Positions 42,387 through 51,430 of a stretch of DNA of 64,000 nucleotides are shown piece after piece; within the stretch, counting starts at the first letter, position 1, and the number at the start of each line of letters is the position of its first letter. The stretch spans positions 38,940 through 102,939 of the forward strand of contig NZ_JBDPMD010000032.1 in assembly GCF_039871875.1 (NCBI RefSeq). Direction: 5' to 3'. Under the pieces are notes generated by a model. It was not told the DNA's origin and did not search any database. It worked only from the letters and a program-made list of their open reading frames with translations. The position numbers were made by a program, and so were the translations under genes. The stretch comes from Sphaerisporangium sp039871875. GTDB lineage: Bacteria > Actinomycetota > Actinomycetes > Streptosporangiales > Streptosporangiaceae.

Positions 42387-43685
42387 ATGAGCGTGGAGCG
42401 GCGGCACGGCTCAGCGCTGCGACGAGCCGCCTGGACGGCCTGGATCTCGGCAGCCTGCACCTTGATCGTCCTGGGTGCCCAGACCGGCCGCGACGCCGCC
42501 TGCGCCACGGCCGCTCCCCCACCCCGCCCGACCTGCGACCTGCCCTCCGTCCCCCTTCTCCCCGTCGCCGCCGTGTCCTCCGCGGAGTTCGCCGCCGCCG
42601 CCGCGTGCGGCAGCCACCTGGACGTCACCGGCCCCCTCGGCACGGTCCGGGTACAGGTGGTCGAGGAGTGCCGCACCTGCGCCCTCGGGGAACTCGACAT
42701 GAGCCGCGAGGCCTTCGAACGCATCGCCGGCCCGGGCCCGTCCCGGGTCCGCGTGCGGTACCACACCGCCCGCAACCCCCAGATGGCCCGCCCGGTTGGT
42801 TTCCGCCTCAAACCAGGCTCATCCCCTCACTGGCTCGCGATCCAGGTCGTCGACCACGGCAACCCGCTACGAACCCTGGAGATCCGCGACGGCGCCACAT
42901 GGCGCCGCCTGCCCCGCGCCACCGACAACTACTGGGTGGCCTCAAGAGGCGCCGGCCCCGGCCCGTACACCGTCCGCATCACGGACATGTACGGCCACCA
43001 TCTCACCAGCGGAGGAATCCACCTCCACCCCACCACCATCCAACGAACCCCCCACCGCCTGTACAGCCCCTCGGTCGCCTCACCCCCACCCCCCACCCGA
43101 GCCCTCACCTCCCGCACCACCCCACAGGCCTCACCGTCACCCGGCCCCCGGCACCAGCCGCCACCCGGCCGACGCGGCCGGCCACCACTCGCCTCACGCG
43201 ACCTCACACCACCCCCACCACAAGACCTGACCCGGCCCGGACCGCGGGACCTGACATCGCCCGGGCCACAAGACCCGACACACCCGGACCCGGCACGACT
43301 CGCCCCGCGGGACCTGACGTCGCCCGGGCCACAAGACCTGACCCAACGGGGCCTGACGTCGCCTGCGCCACGACACCCGGCACAACGGGACCTGACGTCG
43401 CCCGGCCCACCCGACCCAGCACGGCCCGGCCCGCGGGACCAGATGTCGGCGGGGCCGGGTGGCCCATCGGTTCCGGACGGCCAGGCGCCGGCGCCCGGGC
43501 CATCGGCTCCCGCCCCGGCCGCCCAGGGCACCGACGCGAGCGGGCAGATCGCTCGCGCAGACACCGATCGGCACGGCGCGGCGGCACGAAGTGACGTAGG
43601 CGACAGGCAAGCCGAACACCGAGAACCACCACCCCACCGCGGGACACTGACCGCACTCCCCACCACCCGCCCGTTCCTGTGCTGA
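42387..43685 (+). CDS. Secreted expansin-like protein with a proline-rich repeat tail
   Basis: This 432-residue protein has a signal peptide (about 1-40), a six-stranded barrel-like expansin D1 region (about 50-125; GSHLDVTGPLGTVRVQVVEE and GELDMSREAF with the conserved Asp), and a D2/CBM63-like region (about 125-210; FRLKPGSSPHWLAIQVVDHG). One of the paired cellulose-binding tryptophans of BsEXLX1 is His here. The rest is Pro/Ser/Thr/Asp-rich, with units like DLTSPGPQD. Expansins loosen plant cell walls without hydrolysis. The usual N-terminal G-x-A-T-x-Y entry strand is missing. Start: ATG 42387. Confidence 0.78.
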   Translation: MSVERRHGSALRRAAWTAWISAACTLIVLGAQTGRDAACATAAPPPRPTCDLPSVPLLPVAAVSSAEFAAAAACGSHLDVTGPLGTVRVQVVEECRTCALGELDMSREAFERIAGPGPSRVRVRYHTARNPQMARPVGFRLKPGSSPHWLAIQVVDHGNPLRTLEIRDGATWRRLPRATDNYWVASRGAGPGPYTVRITDMYGHHLTSGGIHLHPTTIQRTPHRLYSPSVASPPPPTRALTSRTTPQASPSPGPRHQPPPGRRGRPPLASRDLTPPPPQDLTRPGPRDLTSPGPQDPTHPDPARLAPRDLTSPGPQDLTQRGLTSPAPRHPAQRDLTSPGPPDPARPGPRDQMSAGPGGPSVPDGQAPAPGPSAPAPAAQGTDASGQIARADTDRHGAAARSDVGDRQAEHREPPPHRGTLTALPTTRPFLC

Positions 43686-43749
43686 CCCGGCGACCTGCCG
43701 CCCGAACCGACCACGCACGACGGCGGCACAGCGTCCAGACCGCCGAGGG

Positions 43750-44712
43750 TCAGGGGCCGGTTATGAGGGAGTCGGCGGTGGGGGTGCGGTGGTAGAGGAC
43801 TTCTCTTCCCTGGCGGTGGCGGGTCACCAGGCCGTTGCCGGACAGGACGGAGAGGTGCTGGGAGACGGCGCCGGGGGTCAGGGAGAGGCGGCGGGCCAGG
43901 GAGGTGGTGGAGGCGGGCTGGGAGAGGGTGAGGAGGAGGCGGGCGCGGGTGGTGCCGATCAGGGCGGCCAGGGCGCCCGGCTCGGGGGTGGGGCCCTGGT
44001 CCCACAGGGTGCCGACGGCGCGGGCGGGGTAGACGAGCATGGGGCGGTAGGGAAGGGTCATGATGGCGATGTCGGGCCAGCGGAAGGCGCTGGGGACGAG
44101 GAGCAGGCCGTCGCCGGCCAGGTCGCCGGCGTCGCAGTAGGTCTTGGCGGCGATCAGGCGGTCGCCTTCCCAGCGGATCGAGGGGTGCAGGTCGGCGAAC
44201 AGCTCGGCGGCGCCGCCGGTGGCGAAGCGGCGGGCGCGCCACATCACGTCGGCCTCCAGCAGGGCGTAGACCCGGGGCCAGTATTCGGCCAGCGCGATCT
44301 CCCAGTACGCCCCCAGCGTGTCGGCGACGCGCTGGACGCCGGCCTCGGGGTCGGCCCGGAACCGGGCGATGGCCTGGGTGTCGGGGGTGACCGCCCACCC
44401 GGCCTCCTCGGCGGCGCGGGCGGGGTCGGTGGCCCGCACACGGTCCAGTTCGGCGCTGAAGTCGGGCAGCGGGGTGTCCGGCGGCGGGGTCAGGAAGTCG
44501 GCCATGTATCCCTGGGTCGGCGCCAGGGCGAACACCTCGGACAGGTCCACGCCGCCGAGCCTGGGGCGTACGGCGCGCAGCCACGGCAGGTGCAGCGAGT
44601 GCCGCGCGGGTGACCTCAGCACCCGCAGGCTGGCGACCAGTTCCCACAGCGGCGAGAACGCGAACCGCATCCGCGCCAGGTCGTCCGTCCCGAACCGCCA
44701 TTCGATGCCCAT
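43750..44712 (-). CDS. DUF5937 / ArsR-type winged-helix regulator
   Basis: The 320-residue protein has a long N-terminal domain (MGIEWRFGTDDLARMRFAFS and WELVASLRVL) typical of DUF5937 and a C-terminal ArsR-like DNA-binding domain (LLLTLSQPASTTSLARRLSL then TPGAVSQHLSVLSGNGLVTRH). No metal-binding cysteine motif is seen, so the ligand is probably not a metal. It is divergent from an MFS exporter gene, and a TTTAG/CTAAA palindrome lies between them. It probably controls the exporter and itself. Confidence 0.85.
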   Translation of the reverse strand: MGIEWRFGTDDLARMRFAFSPLWELVASLRVLRSPARHSLHLPWLRAVRPRLGGVDLSEVFALAPTQGYMADFLTPPPDTPLPDFSAELDRVRATDPARAAEEAGWAVTPDTQAIARFRADPEAGVQRVADTLGAYWEIALAEYWPRVYALLEADVMWRARRFATGGAAELFADLHPSIRWEGDRLIAAKTYCDAGDLAGDGLLLVPSAFRWPDIAIMTLPYRPMLVYPARAVGTLWDQGPTPEPGALAALIGTTRARLLLTLSQPASTTSLARRLSLTPGAVSQHLSVLSGNGLVTRHRQGREVLYHRTPTADSLITGP

Positions 44713-44742
44713 GACCTGCGCCCCCTGTGGATCCCCCAGCCA

Positions 44743-44763
44743 CCTTTTAGCCGAGCCTAAAGG
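44743..44763. promoter_or_regulatory. Palindrome between the ArsR-type regulator and MFS genes
   Basis: CCTTTTAG-ccgagc-CTAAAGG has perfect TTTAG/CTAAA arms in the 80-bp divergent gap. It is a good operator candidate for the ArsR-type protein. Confidence 0.6.
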
Positions 44764-44792
44764 AGTGGCAGGCCCTCCGTGACGTCGCCAGG

Positions 44793-46091
44793 GTGGATCG
44801 GGTGAGTGGCGTGACCACCGCGGCCTCGTTCCTGCGGACCAGGGCCGGCGGTTTCCCCAAGGCATTCTGGGTGCTCTTCGGCGGCACCTTCGTCAACCGG
44901 CTCGGCACGATGGTCGAGCCCTTCATCGGGGTCTACCTGACCCAGGCCCGCGGCATGTCGCTGGCCACCGCCGGCCTCGTCATGGCGGTGTTCGGCGTGG
45001 GCTCGCTGTTGTCGCAGCTCGTCGCGGGCTGGCTCACCGACCGGCTGGGGCGGCGCGCCACCCTCACCGGCGGCATGGTGGCGACCGCGGTCATGATGAT
45101 CCTGCTCGGGTACAGCACGTCGCTGCCCGCCATCCTCGCGGTGATGGCGGTGCTCGGCCTGGTCGTGGACGCCTACCGCCCGGCCTCGCAGGCGCTGGTG
45201 GCCGACCTGATCCCGCCGCACGACCGGTCGCGGGCGTTCGGGCTGCTGTTCTGGGCGATCAACCTCGGCTTCGCGGTGGCGATGGTCGCGGGCGGGTGGC
45301 TGGCGCAGTCGGGCTTCCTGTGGCTGTTCTGGATCGACGCCGTCACCTCGGTGATCTTCGGTGTGCTGGTGTGGCGGGCGGTCCCCGAGACCCGGCCGGA
45401 GCGGGGGCACGCGCCGGGCGGCTTCGGGGACGTGCTGCGGGACCGGCTGATGATGGCGTACGTCGCGATCTCGCTGGCCTTCACCTTCGTGTACCTGCAG
45501 GCGTACACCACCCTGCCGCTGGCCATCACCGGCCAGGGCCTGTCCACCGCCGCGTACGGCCTCGCCATGGCGGTGAACGGCGTGCTGATCGTGCTCGTGC
45601 AGCCGCTGGTGAGCCACTGGCTGGCGCGTCGCGACCCGACCCGGATGCTGGCCATCGGCATGGCGGTCGTCGGGGTGGGGTACGCGCTGACCACGTTCGT
45701 CTCGACGGCGGCGGGTTACGCGGGCACGGTCGTCGTCTGGACGCTCGGCGAGATCGCCACCGCGGGCATGGCGGCCACCATCGTCGCGGCCCTGGCCCCG
45801 CCGCACCTGCGCGGCCGGTACAGCGGGGTGTACGGCTTCGCCTGGTCGGGGGGCGGCATGCTGGCCCCGCTGATCGGCACCTGGCTGCTGTCCTACAGCG
45901 CCGCCACCCTGTGGTTGTCGGTGGGTGCCCTCGGGGTGCTCAGCGGGGCGGGGATGCTCGCCCTCGGCCCGGCCGTCCGCCGCCGGTCCGCGACCGCGCA
46001 CCCCGTGGAGACCCTGGGGGACGTGGACGGCGTCACCGTCCCGGACGACCTCGCCGCCGCCGGCTCATCCCCGGACCGCGCCGTCACCTGA
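44793..46091 (+). CDS. MFS transporter, 12-helix exporter type
   Basis: This 432-residue membrane protein has about 12 hydrophobic segments, the MFS A-motif GWLTDRLGRRATL between helices 2 and 3, and VVDAYRPASQALVADLIPP in helix 4. It is related to MdtH/YdeE-like drug exporters; the substrate is unknown. Several in-frame GTGs (44793, 44802, 44811) could serve as start. The divergent ArsR-type gene probably regulates it. Its 3' end overlaps the convergent TetR gene by 27 bp. Confidence 0.87.
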   Translation: MDRVSGVTTAASFLRTRAGGFPKAFWVLFGGTFVNRLGTMVEPFIGVYLTQARGMSLATAGLVMAVFGVGSLLSQLVAGWLTDRLGRRATLTGGMVATAVMMILLGYSTSLPAILAVMAVLGLVVDAYRPASQALVADLIPPHDRSRAFGLLFWAINLGFAVAMVAGGWLAQSGFLWLFWIDAVTSVIFGVLVWRAVPETRPERGHAPGGFGDVLRDRLMMAYVAISLAFTFVYLQAYTTLPLAITGQGLSTAAYGLAMAVNGVLIVLVQPLVSHWLARRDPTRMLAIGMAVVGVGYALTTFVSTAAGYAGTVVVWTLGEIATAGMAATIVAALAPPHLRGRYSGVYGFAWSGGGMLAPLIGTWLLSYSAATLWLSVGALGVLSGAGMLALGPAVRRRSATAHPVETLGDVDGVTVPDDLAAAGSSPDRAVT

Positions 46092-46697
46092 CACGGGAGC
46101 GGGGCGGCTGCGCCGCAGGTGCTCGATGCCGGTGTCCAGGGCCGCCTCCAGGTGGGTGACGCGGCCCGTGGACATCAGCAGCATGACGCCGCCCTGCACA
46201 CCGGCGAGGATCGAGGACGCCGTGCGCTCGGCGTCCAGGCCGGGGTCCACCTCGCCGGCGGCCTGCAGGTGCCGCACCCCGGCGGCGAGCTCGGCCTGCC
46301 ACCGGTCGACGAGCCCGTTGACCACCGCCTGCGCGCCGGGGGTGCTGCGCCCGAGCTGCGACATGAGCGCGTTGAGCGGGCAGTGGCGTCCCTGGCGGCG
46401 GTAGCGCTCCACCACGGTGTCGCGCCAGGCCCGCCACGCGTCCCACGAGGTGAGGGCGCCGAGGTGCGGCTGCTGGTCGGTGAGCACCCGTTCGGCCTCG
46501 TGACGGGCCACGGCGAGCAGCAGCTCCTCCTTGCCTTCGGGGAAGTAGTGGAAGAGCTGGCTCTTGCTCGTGCCGGTCCGCACCCGGACGTCGTCCAGCG
46601 TGGTGGTCGCCACCCCGTTCTCGCGGATCTCGGCGGCGGCGCCCTCGATGATCCTGAGCCGGGTCGCGGCGCCCTTCGGGGTCAGCGCGCGGGTCAT
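46065..46697 (-). CDS. TetR family regulator
   Basis: The 210-residue protein has a TetR helix-turn-helix (about residues 12-58: RLRIIEGAAAEIRENGVATT, VRTGTSKSQLFHYFPEGKEEL) and a helical ligand domain with CPLNALMSQL typical of TetR_C_6-like members. ATG 46697 follows GGAGGTGGGG. A perfect 7-6-7 palindrome overlaps the likely -10 of the gene, suggesting autorepression. The regulated target may be itself or another locus; nadE beside it has its own promoter. Confidence 0.87.
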   Translation of the reverse strand: MTRALTPKGAATRLRIIEGAAAEIRENGVATTTLDDVRVRTGTSKSQLFHYFPEGKEELLLAVARHEAERVLTDQQPHLGALTSWDAWRAWRDTVVERYRRQGRHCPLNALMSQLGRSTPGAQAVVNGLVDRWQAELAAGVRHLQAAGEVDPGLDAERTASSILAGVQGGVMLLMSTGRVTHLEAALDTGIEHLRRSRPAPVSGDGAVRG

Positions 46698-46711
46698 CCC
46701 CACCTCCGGTT

Positions 46712-46731
46712 TCTGGACTTGAGGGTCCAGA
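46712..46731. promoter_or_regulatory. Perfect palindrome upstream of the TetR gene
   Basis: TCTGGAC-ttgagg-GTCCAGA lies 15 bp before the TetR start and overlaps a minus-strand TAATCT -10-like hexamer. It is a likely TetR autoregulatory operator. Confidence 0.65.
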
Positions 46732-46785
46732 TTACCGGTTTTCCACAGGCCCGGGCCGGTCCGGTGCGTGCGGGTCGCCCGCACG

Positions 46786-46791
46786 TAAAGT
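46786..46791 (+). promoter_or_regulatory. Leaderless-type -10 (TAAAGT) for nadE
   Basis: The hexamer ends 7 nt before GTG 46799. A GTG at 46790, inside it, is therefore an unlikely start. Confidence 0.5.
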
Positions 46792-46798
46792 GGAGTCC

Positions 46799-48589
46799 GT
46801 GCCTCAACTGAGAATCGCTCTGGCTCAGACCAACCCGGTGGTCGGCGACCTGACCGCCAACGCCGCCACGCTGATCGACTGGGCCCGCCGGGCCGCCGAC
46901 CAGGGCGCCCACCTGGTGGTCTTCACCGAGATGTTCCTCACGGGCTACCCCGTGGAGGACCTCGTGCTGCGCTCGTCGTTCGTGGACGCCTCGATCGCGG
47001 CGCTGGAGACCGTGGCGGCGCGGCTGCACACCGAGGGCCTCGGCGACCTCCCGGTGGTGGTGGGGTATGTCGACCGCTCCGGCATGGCGCCCCGCGCGGG
47101 CCAGCCCAAGGGTGCTCCGCTGGACGCCGCGGCGCTGCTGCACCGCGGCCGGGTGGTCGTCCGCACCGCCAAGCACCACCTGCCCAACTACGGCGTGTTC
47201 GACGAGTACCGCTACTTCGTGCGCGGCGACCGGCTGCCCATCTTCCGGCTCCACGGAGTGGACGTCGCGATCGCCGTCTGCGAGGACCTCTGGCAGGACG
47301 GCGGCCCGGTGCGCGCGGTGGGCGAGGCGGGGGCGGGCCTGCTGGTGGTGCCGAACGCCTCACCGTACGAGCGGGAGAAGGACGACGTGCGGCTGGCGCT
47401 GTGCGCGAGCCGGGCCCGCGAGGCCGGGTGCGCGCTCGCGTACGCCAACCAGGTCGGCGGGCAGGACGAGCTGATCTTCGACGGCGACTCCATCGTGGTC
47501 GGCGCGGACGGCGAGCTGATCGCCCGCGCGGCGCAGTTCCGCGAGGAGCTGCTGGTCACCGACCTTGAGCTGCCCGCCGCCGACCCCGCCGCGCGGCCCG
47601 GGTCGTTCCCGGTGGACGCGGGCGACGGCACCATGATCACCGTGGAACGGCTGGAGCTGTCCGCCGCCCCGCTGCCGCCGTACGAGCCGGAGCCGCCGGT
47701 CGTGGCGCCCCGGCTGGACGACCTGGAGGAGGTCTACTCCGCCCTGGTCCTCGGCGTGCGCGACTACTTCACCAAGAACGGCTTCCGCTCGGTCGTCCTC
47801 GGCCTGTCCGGCGGCATCGACTCGGCCCTGACCGCCACCATCGCCTCCGACGCCGTCGGACCCGAGCGTGTGCACGTGGTCCTCATGCCGTCCCTGCACT
47901 CCTCCGAGCACTCGATCTCCGACGCCCGCGACCTGGTGGACCGCCAGGGGGTGAACTCCCGCCTGGTCCCCATCGAGGGCATCGTGGACGCCTTCGAGAA
48001 GGAGATCGACCTCCACGGCCTCGCCGCCGAGAACCTCCAGGCCCGCGTCCGCGGCATGCTCCTGATGGGCCTGTCGAACGAACACGGCCACCTGGTCCTC
48101 ACCACCGGCAACAAGAGCGAGCTGGCCACCGGCTACTCCACCCTCTACGGCGACTCAGCCGGCGGCTACGCCCCCATCAAGGACGTCCTGAAGACCACCG
48201 TCTGGGCCCTGTCCCGCTGGCGCAACTCCCAGACCGGCCGTGGCTCGGACCTCCTCCACGACTTCCCCGCCCCGCCCATCCCCGAGAACTCCATCACCAA
48301 GGAGCCGAGCGCCGAACTACGCCCCGGCCAGCGCGACACCGACTCCCTCCCGCCGTACGACGTCCTGGACCGCCTCCTCGCCGACTACGTCGAACACGAC
48401 ATGGGCAAGGCCGACCTGATCACCGCCGGCCACGACCCCGAACTGGTGGCCCGCGTCATCCGCCTGGTCGACCTGGCCGAATACAAGCGCCGCCAGTACC
48501 CCCCCGGCCCCAAGATCACCCCGAAGAACTTCGGCCGCGACCGCCGCCTCCCCATAACCAACCGCTGGCGCGAGACCCCCACCACCTGA
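46799..48589 (+). CDS. nadE: Glutamine-dependent NAD+ synthetase
   Basis: This 596-residue enzyme has an N-terminal nitrilase-type glutaminase domain (about 1-280; Glu in FTEMFLTGYP, Lys in KHHLPNYGVFDEYRYF, Cys in VCEDLWQDGG) and a C-terminal synthetase domain with the ATP-pyrophosphatase motif LGLSGGIDSAL (near residue 337). It converts nicotinic acid adenine dinucleotide to NAD+ using glutamine-derived ammonia. The use of glutamine ties it loosely to the nearby glutamine synthetases. Confidence 0.95.
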   Translation: MPQLRIALAQTNPVVGDLTANAATLIDWARRAADQGAHLVVFTEMFLTGYPVEDLVLRSSFVDASIAALETVAARLHTEGLGDLPVVVGYVDRSGMAPRAGQPKGAPLDAAALLHRGRVVVRTAKHHLPNYGVFDEYRYFVRGDRLPIFRLHGVDVAIAVCEDLWQDGGPVRAVGEAGAGLLVVPNASPYEREKDDVRLALCASRAREAGCALAYANQVGGQDELIFDGDSIVVGADGELIARAAQFREELLVTDLELPAADPAARPGSFPVDAGDGTMITVERLELSAAPLPPYEPEPPVVAPRLDDLEEVYSALVLGVRDYFTKNGFRSVVLGLSGGIDSALTATIASDAVGPERVHVVLMPSLHSSEHSISDARDLVDRQGVNSRLVPIEGIVDAFEKEIDLHGLAAENLQARVRGMLLMGLSNEHGHLVLTTGNKSELATGYSTLYGDSAGGYAPIKDVLKTTVWALSRWRNSQTGRGSDLLHDFPAPPIPENSITKEPSAELRPGQRDTDSLPPYDVLDRLLADYVEHDMGKADLITAGHDPELVARVIRLVDLAEYKRRQYPPGPKITPKNFGRDRRLPITNRWRETPTT

Positions 48590-48705
48590 CCCACCACCTC
48601 CGGGGTCCGACGCACCGGACCCCGGCCCGCCAGGGCCTGCCGTTCCCGGCCCGTCAGGACGCGGCGTTCCCGGGCCGCCAGGACGGGAGGATCCCAGGCC
48701 GCCAA

Positions 48706-48780
48706 GGCCCGGCGTTCTCACGGACGTCAGGGCCCGGCGTTCTCACGGACGTCAGGGCCCGGCGTTCTCACGGACGTCGG
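48706..48780 (+). repeat. Three tandem 25-bp units between nadE and a TetR gene
   Basis: Units start at 48706, 48731 and 48756 and differ only at the end of the last copy. More degenerate GGCGTTCCCGG-type copies extend through 48620-48800. The array is non-coding and lies between convergent genes. Confidence 0.85.
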
Positions 48781-48849
48781 GATCCGGCGTTCCCCGAGCC
48801 GGCCTCGCCCGGCACCCCCAGCCGTCCGGGCGCGCCTCTCCCTCGCCCG

Positions 48850-49455
48850 CTACGGGCGGAGGCCGGAGAGGACCTGGTCGGCGATGCGGTCGGCCAGGTC
48901 GGCGGGGAGGGGGTCGTCGTTGTCGCGCCACTTGGTGAAGAACAGCATGGCGCCCGTCAGGGACGCCATGGCGACTTCGACGTCGGTGTCGGGGCGGAGT
49001 TCGCCGGAGGCCACTCCTTGCTGGAGGACCGATCGCAGGGCCTCGCGGCGGGGCTTGATGGCGATCTCGCGGAAACGCTCCGCCAGGTGGGGGAAACGCT
49101 CGGACTCGCTCATCGCGATGTTCATGATGCAGCGGGTGCGGCGGTTGTGCGACTCGTGCTGCATCGCCGCGAGGTAGCGGACGACGTTCTCACGTACCGT
49201 CGGGGCGTCCAGGGCCGGGAGCGGCGCCTTGAGGCTGGCCAGGGCGTCGAGGACCAGGTCCTCCTTGCCGGACCACCGGCGGTAGATGGTCGTCTTGCCG
49301 ACGCCGGCCCTGGCGGCGATGGCCTCGATGGAGACCTCCGACACCGTGGCACCCTCGGCGATCATGTCGATGGTCGCCTCGATGATCGCCTTCTCGGCCT
49401 TCTCGCTGCGGGGACGGCCCGGGGTGCGGGCCGTCCCAACCTGATCAGTCACCAT
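48850..49455 (-). CDS. TetR family regulator of the downstream-facing efflux operon
   Basis: The 201-residue protein has a TetR DNA-binding region (about 18-64: AIIEATIDMIAEGATV, AIAARAGVGKTTIYRRWSGK) and a C-terminal domain of the TetR_C_11 kind. It starts 7 bp after the MFS stop, so both genes are one transcript. It probably represses that operon and releases DNA on binding a drug-like ligand. Three CGATACG half-sites lie upstream of the MFS gene. Confidence 0.88.
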   Translation of the reverse strand: MVTDQVGTARTPGRPRSEKAEKAIIEATIDMIAEGATVSEVSIEAIAARAGVGKTTIYRRWSGKEDLVLDALASLKAPLPALDAPTVRENVVRYLAAMQHESHNRRTRCIMNIAMSESERFPHLAERFREIAIKPRREALRSVLQQGVASGELRPDTDVEVAMASLTGAMLFFTKWRDNDDPLPADLADRIADQVLSGLRP

Positions 49456-49462
49456 GGTTTGT

Positions 49463-51037
49463 TCACACTACTGCCGGTTCCTTGTTTTCCGGACTCGTCA
49501 CCGGCACCGCGACCGCTTCCTTACCGGGAAGCCACTTGGCCACGACGCCCGCCCCGAGGAGCGCCACCACGGCGGCGGCGATCGCGGCGACGTGCATGCC
49601 GTTCATGAACGCCTCCTTCGCGGGCTCCACGAGAGCCGCGCCCTGCGGGCCGAGCGACTGCGCGACCCCCATGGTCGCGGTGATCGACTCGCCGGCGACG
49701 TGCCGCGCGTCCTCGGGCAGCACGGCGAGCGAGCCGGCGATGTTGTCGCGGTAGACCGCCGACAGCACCGAGCCGAGGATCGCGACGCCGAGCGCGCCCG
49801 ACACCTGCCGCACGGTGTTGGTCATGGCCGACCCCACCCCGGCCTTCTCGCGGGGCAGCGACGACATGACGGCCTCCGTGGCGGGAGCGCCGATGTTGGC
49901 CATCGCGGCGCCCTGCACGAAGCCGAGGGCCTCGAACATCCAGATCGGCGTGTCCACCTGCAGGAAGGCGTATCCGATCAACGACCCCGCGATCAGGATC
50001 ATGCTGATCGTCGCGACCCGCTTGCCGCCGAACCGCCGCACCATGCCGGCGCTGAGCGGGGAGAAGATGAGCTGCGCCGCCGCGAACGGCAACACCAGCG
50101 CGCCGGCCTGCAGCGGGCCGTACCCCTTGACGATCTGCAGGTAGAACGCCAGGAAGAACATCACGCCCATCATCGAGAAGAACACGATGCCGACGCTCGC
50201 GACGGCCGTCGAGAACCGCGGGATGGCGAAGGCCCGCACGTCGAACGCCGGGTGCGCCGTCCGCTTCTCGTGCCGGATGAACAGCCCGAGCACCGCGGCG
50301 CCCGCGAGGAACGGCAGCCACACCTCGACGTCGGTGACCCGGCCGAGTTCGCCGCCCTTGATGATGCCGTACACGACGCCGACGAGACCGATGATCGACA
50401 GCAGCACGCCGAGCGGGTCGAGCTGCGCCTTGTCGGGGTTGCGGGACTCGGGCACGATCAGCGCGATCAGCACCGAGCTGATGACGACGACCGGCACGTT
50501 GACCAGGAAGACCGATCCCCACCAGAAGTGCTCAAGCAGGATGCCGCCGGTGATCGGGCCGATGGCCACGGCCAGGCCGACGCCGCCCGCCCAGATGCCG
50601 ATGGCCTTGCCGCGCTCCTGGGGCGCGAAGACGTTGGAGATGATCGCCAGGGTGGCGGGCATCACGGCGGCCCCGCCGAGCCCCATCGCCGCGCGGGCGG
50701 CGATCAGTTGTGCCGGGTCCTGCGCGTAGGCGCTGGCCAGGGACGCCAGGCCGAAAAGGATCATGCCGATCTGCAGCATCCGCTTGCGGCCGAACCTGTC
50801 ACCCAGCACCCCGAAGGTGAACAGCAGGCCGGCGAACACCAGCGTGTAGGAGTTGATGGCCCATTCGAGCTGGCTCTGCGTGGCGCCGAGCCCGGCCACA
50901 GGGTCGGAGATGACCTTGAGGGCCACGTTGAGGATCGTGTTGTCCAGAACGATCGCCAGCAGGCTGAACACCATCACACCGAGGACTTGCCATCGGCGCG
51001 GGTGCCCTGACGTCGTTTCCACTCGCTTGCCCCCCAT
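49463..51037 (-). CDS. DHA2-family (14-helix) MFS drug exporter
   Basis: The 524-residue protein has about 14 membrane helices, LDNTILNVALKVISDP (helix 1 motif with Asp), the A-motif GVLGDRFGRKRML and GAAVMPATLAIISNVF, all typical of EmrB/QacA proton-driven multidrug exporters. The first gene of a two-gene operon, it is followed by its likely TetR regulator. The annotated ATG has a poor ribosome site; GTG 51022 is another possibility. Confidence 0.9.
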   Translation of the reverse strand: MGGKRVETTSGHPRRWQVLGVMVFSLLAIVLDNTILNVALKVISDPVAGLGATQSQLEWAINSYTLVFAGLLFTFGVLGDRFGRKRMLQIGMILFGLASLASAYAQDPAQLIAARAAMGLGGAAVMPATLAIISNVFAPQERGKAIGIWAGGVGLAVAIGPITGGILLEHFWWGSVFLVNVPVVVISSVLIALIVPESRNPDKAQLDPLGVLLSIIGLVGVVYGIIKGGELGRVTDVEVWLPFLAGAAVLGLFIRHEKRTAHPAFDVRAFAIPRFSTAVASVGIVFFSMMGVMFFLAFYLQIVKGYGPLQAGALVLPFAAAQLIFSPLSAGMVRRFGGKRVATISMILIAGSLIGYAFLQVDTPIWMFEALGFVQGAAMANIGAPATEAVMSSLPREKAGVGSAMTNTVRQVSGALGVAILGSVLSAVYRDNIAGSLAVLPEDARHVAGESITATMGVAQSLGPQGAALVEPAKEAFMNGMHVAAIAAAVVALLGAGVVAKWLPGKEAVAVPVTSPENKEPAVV

Positions 51038-51430
51038 TAGAGCTGGTACATAAGTTTCGATACGCGGTAGTTTCGCAATGCAACCGTAGTCCGCGGATCA
51101 ACGATACGCAACCGTCCCGTATCGAAATATCGTCCCAAGTCGCCGGGGACATCCGGTTCCGGGCCCCCTCACCCACGTCGGCGCGGCTTCAGCGCCCCTT
51201 TAGGGATCTTGGTGATTCGGCCAGGCCACCGGCCTCCCGGCGCGAACCGCACCGGAAGTCAAGCCTGAGCGCGTGGAACGGGGGCAGGCGCATCGAAGGG
51301 CCGGGCACGGCCGGCCGGTCTGCGGGGACGAGGAAGGGCTCTCCCCGGTGTTGTCAGGAAGGTCGCGCGTGCGATGATGCTGACCGTCCGGGGACGCCAC
51401 AAGGGCGCCACGAGGCTGGAGGGATCTACG
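51038..51430. other. Divergent intergenic region between the efflux operon and panB
   Basis: No gene is supported in these 393 bp. The left part contains CGATACG repeats. Near the right end TTGTCA (51352-51357) lies 17 bp before an A/T-containing hexamer and may be a panB promoter. Confidence 0.45.
51058..51124. promoter_or_regulatory. CGATACG repeats, probable TetR operator
   Basis: CGATACG occurs at 51058-51064 and 51102-51108, and its inverse CGTATCG at 51118-51124. The last two form an inverted repeat with a 9-bp spacer. The first copy overlaps the likely efflux promoter. Confidence 0.6.

Noticed and set aside
48600..48800. CRISPR-like array
   Set aside because: The 25-bp units are directly contiguous with no spacers, and no cas genes are present.
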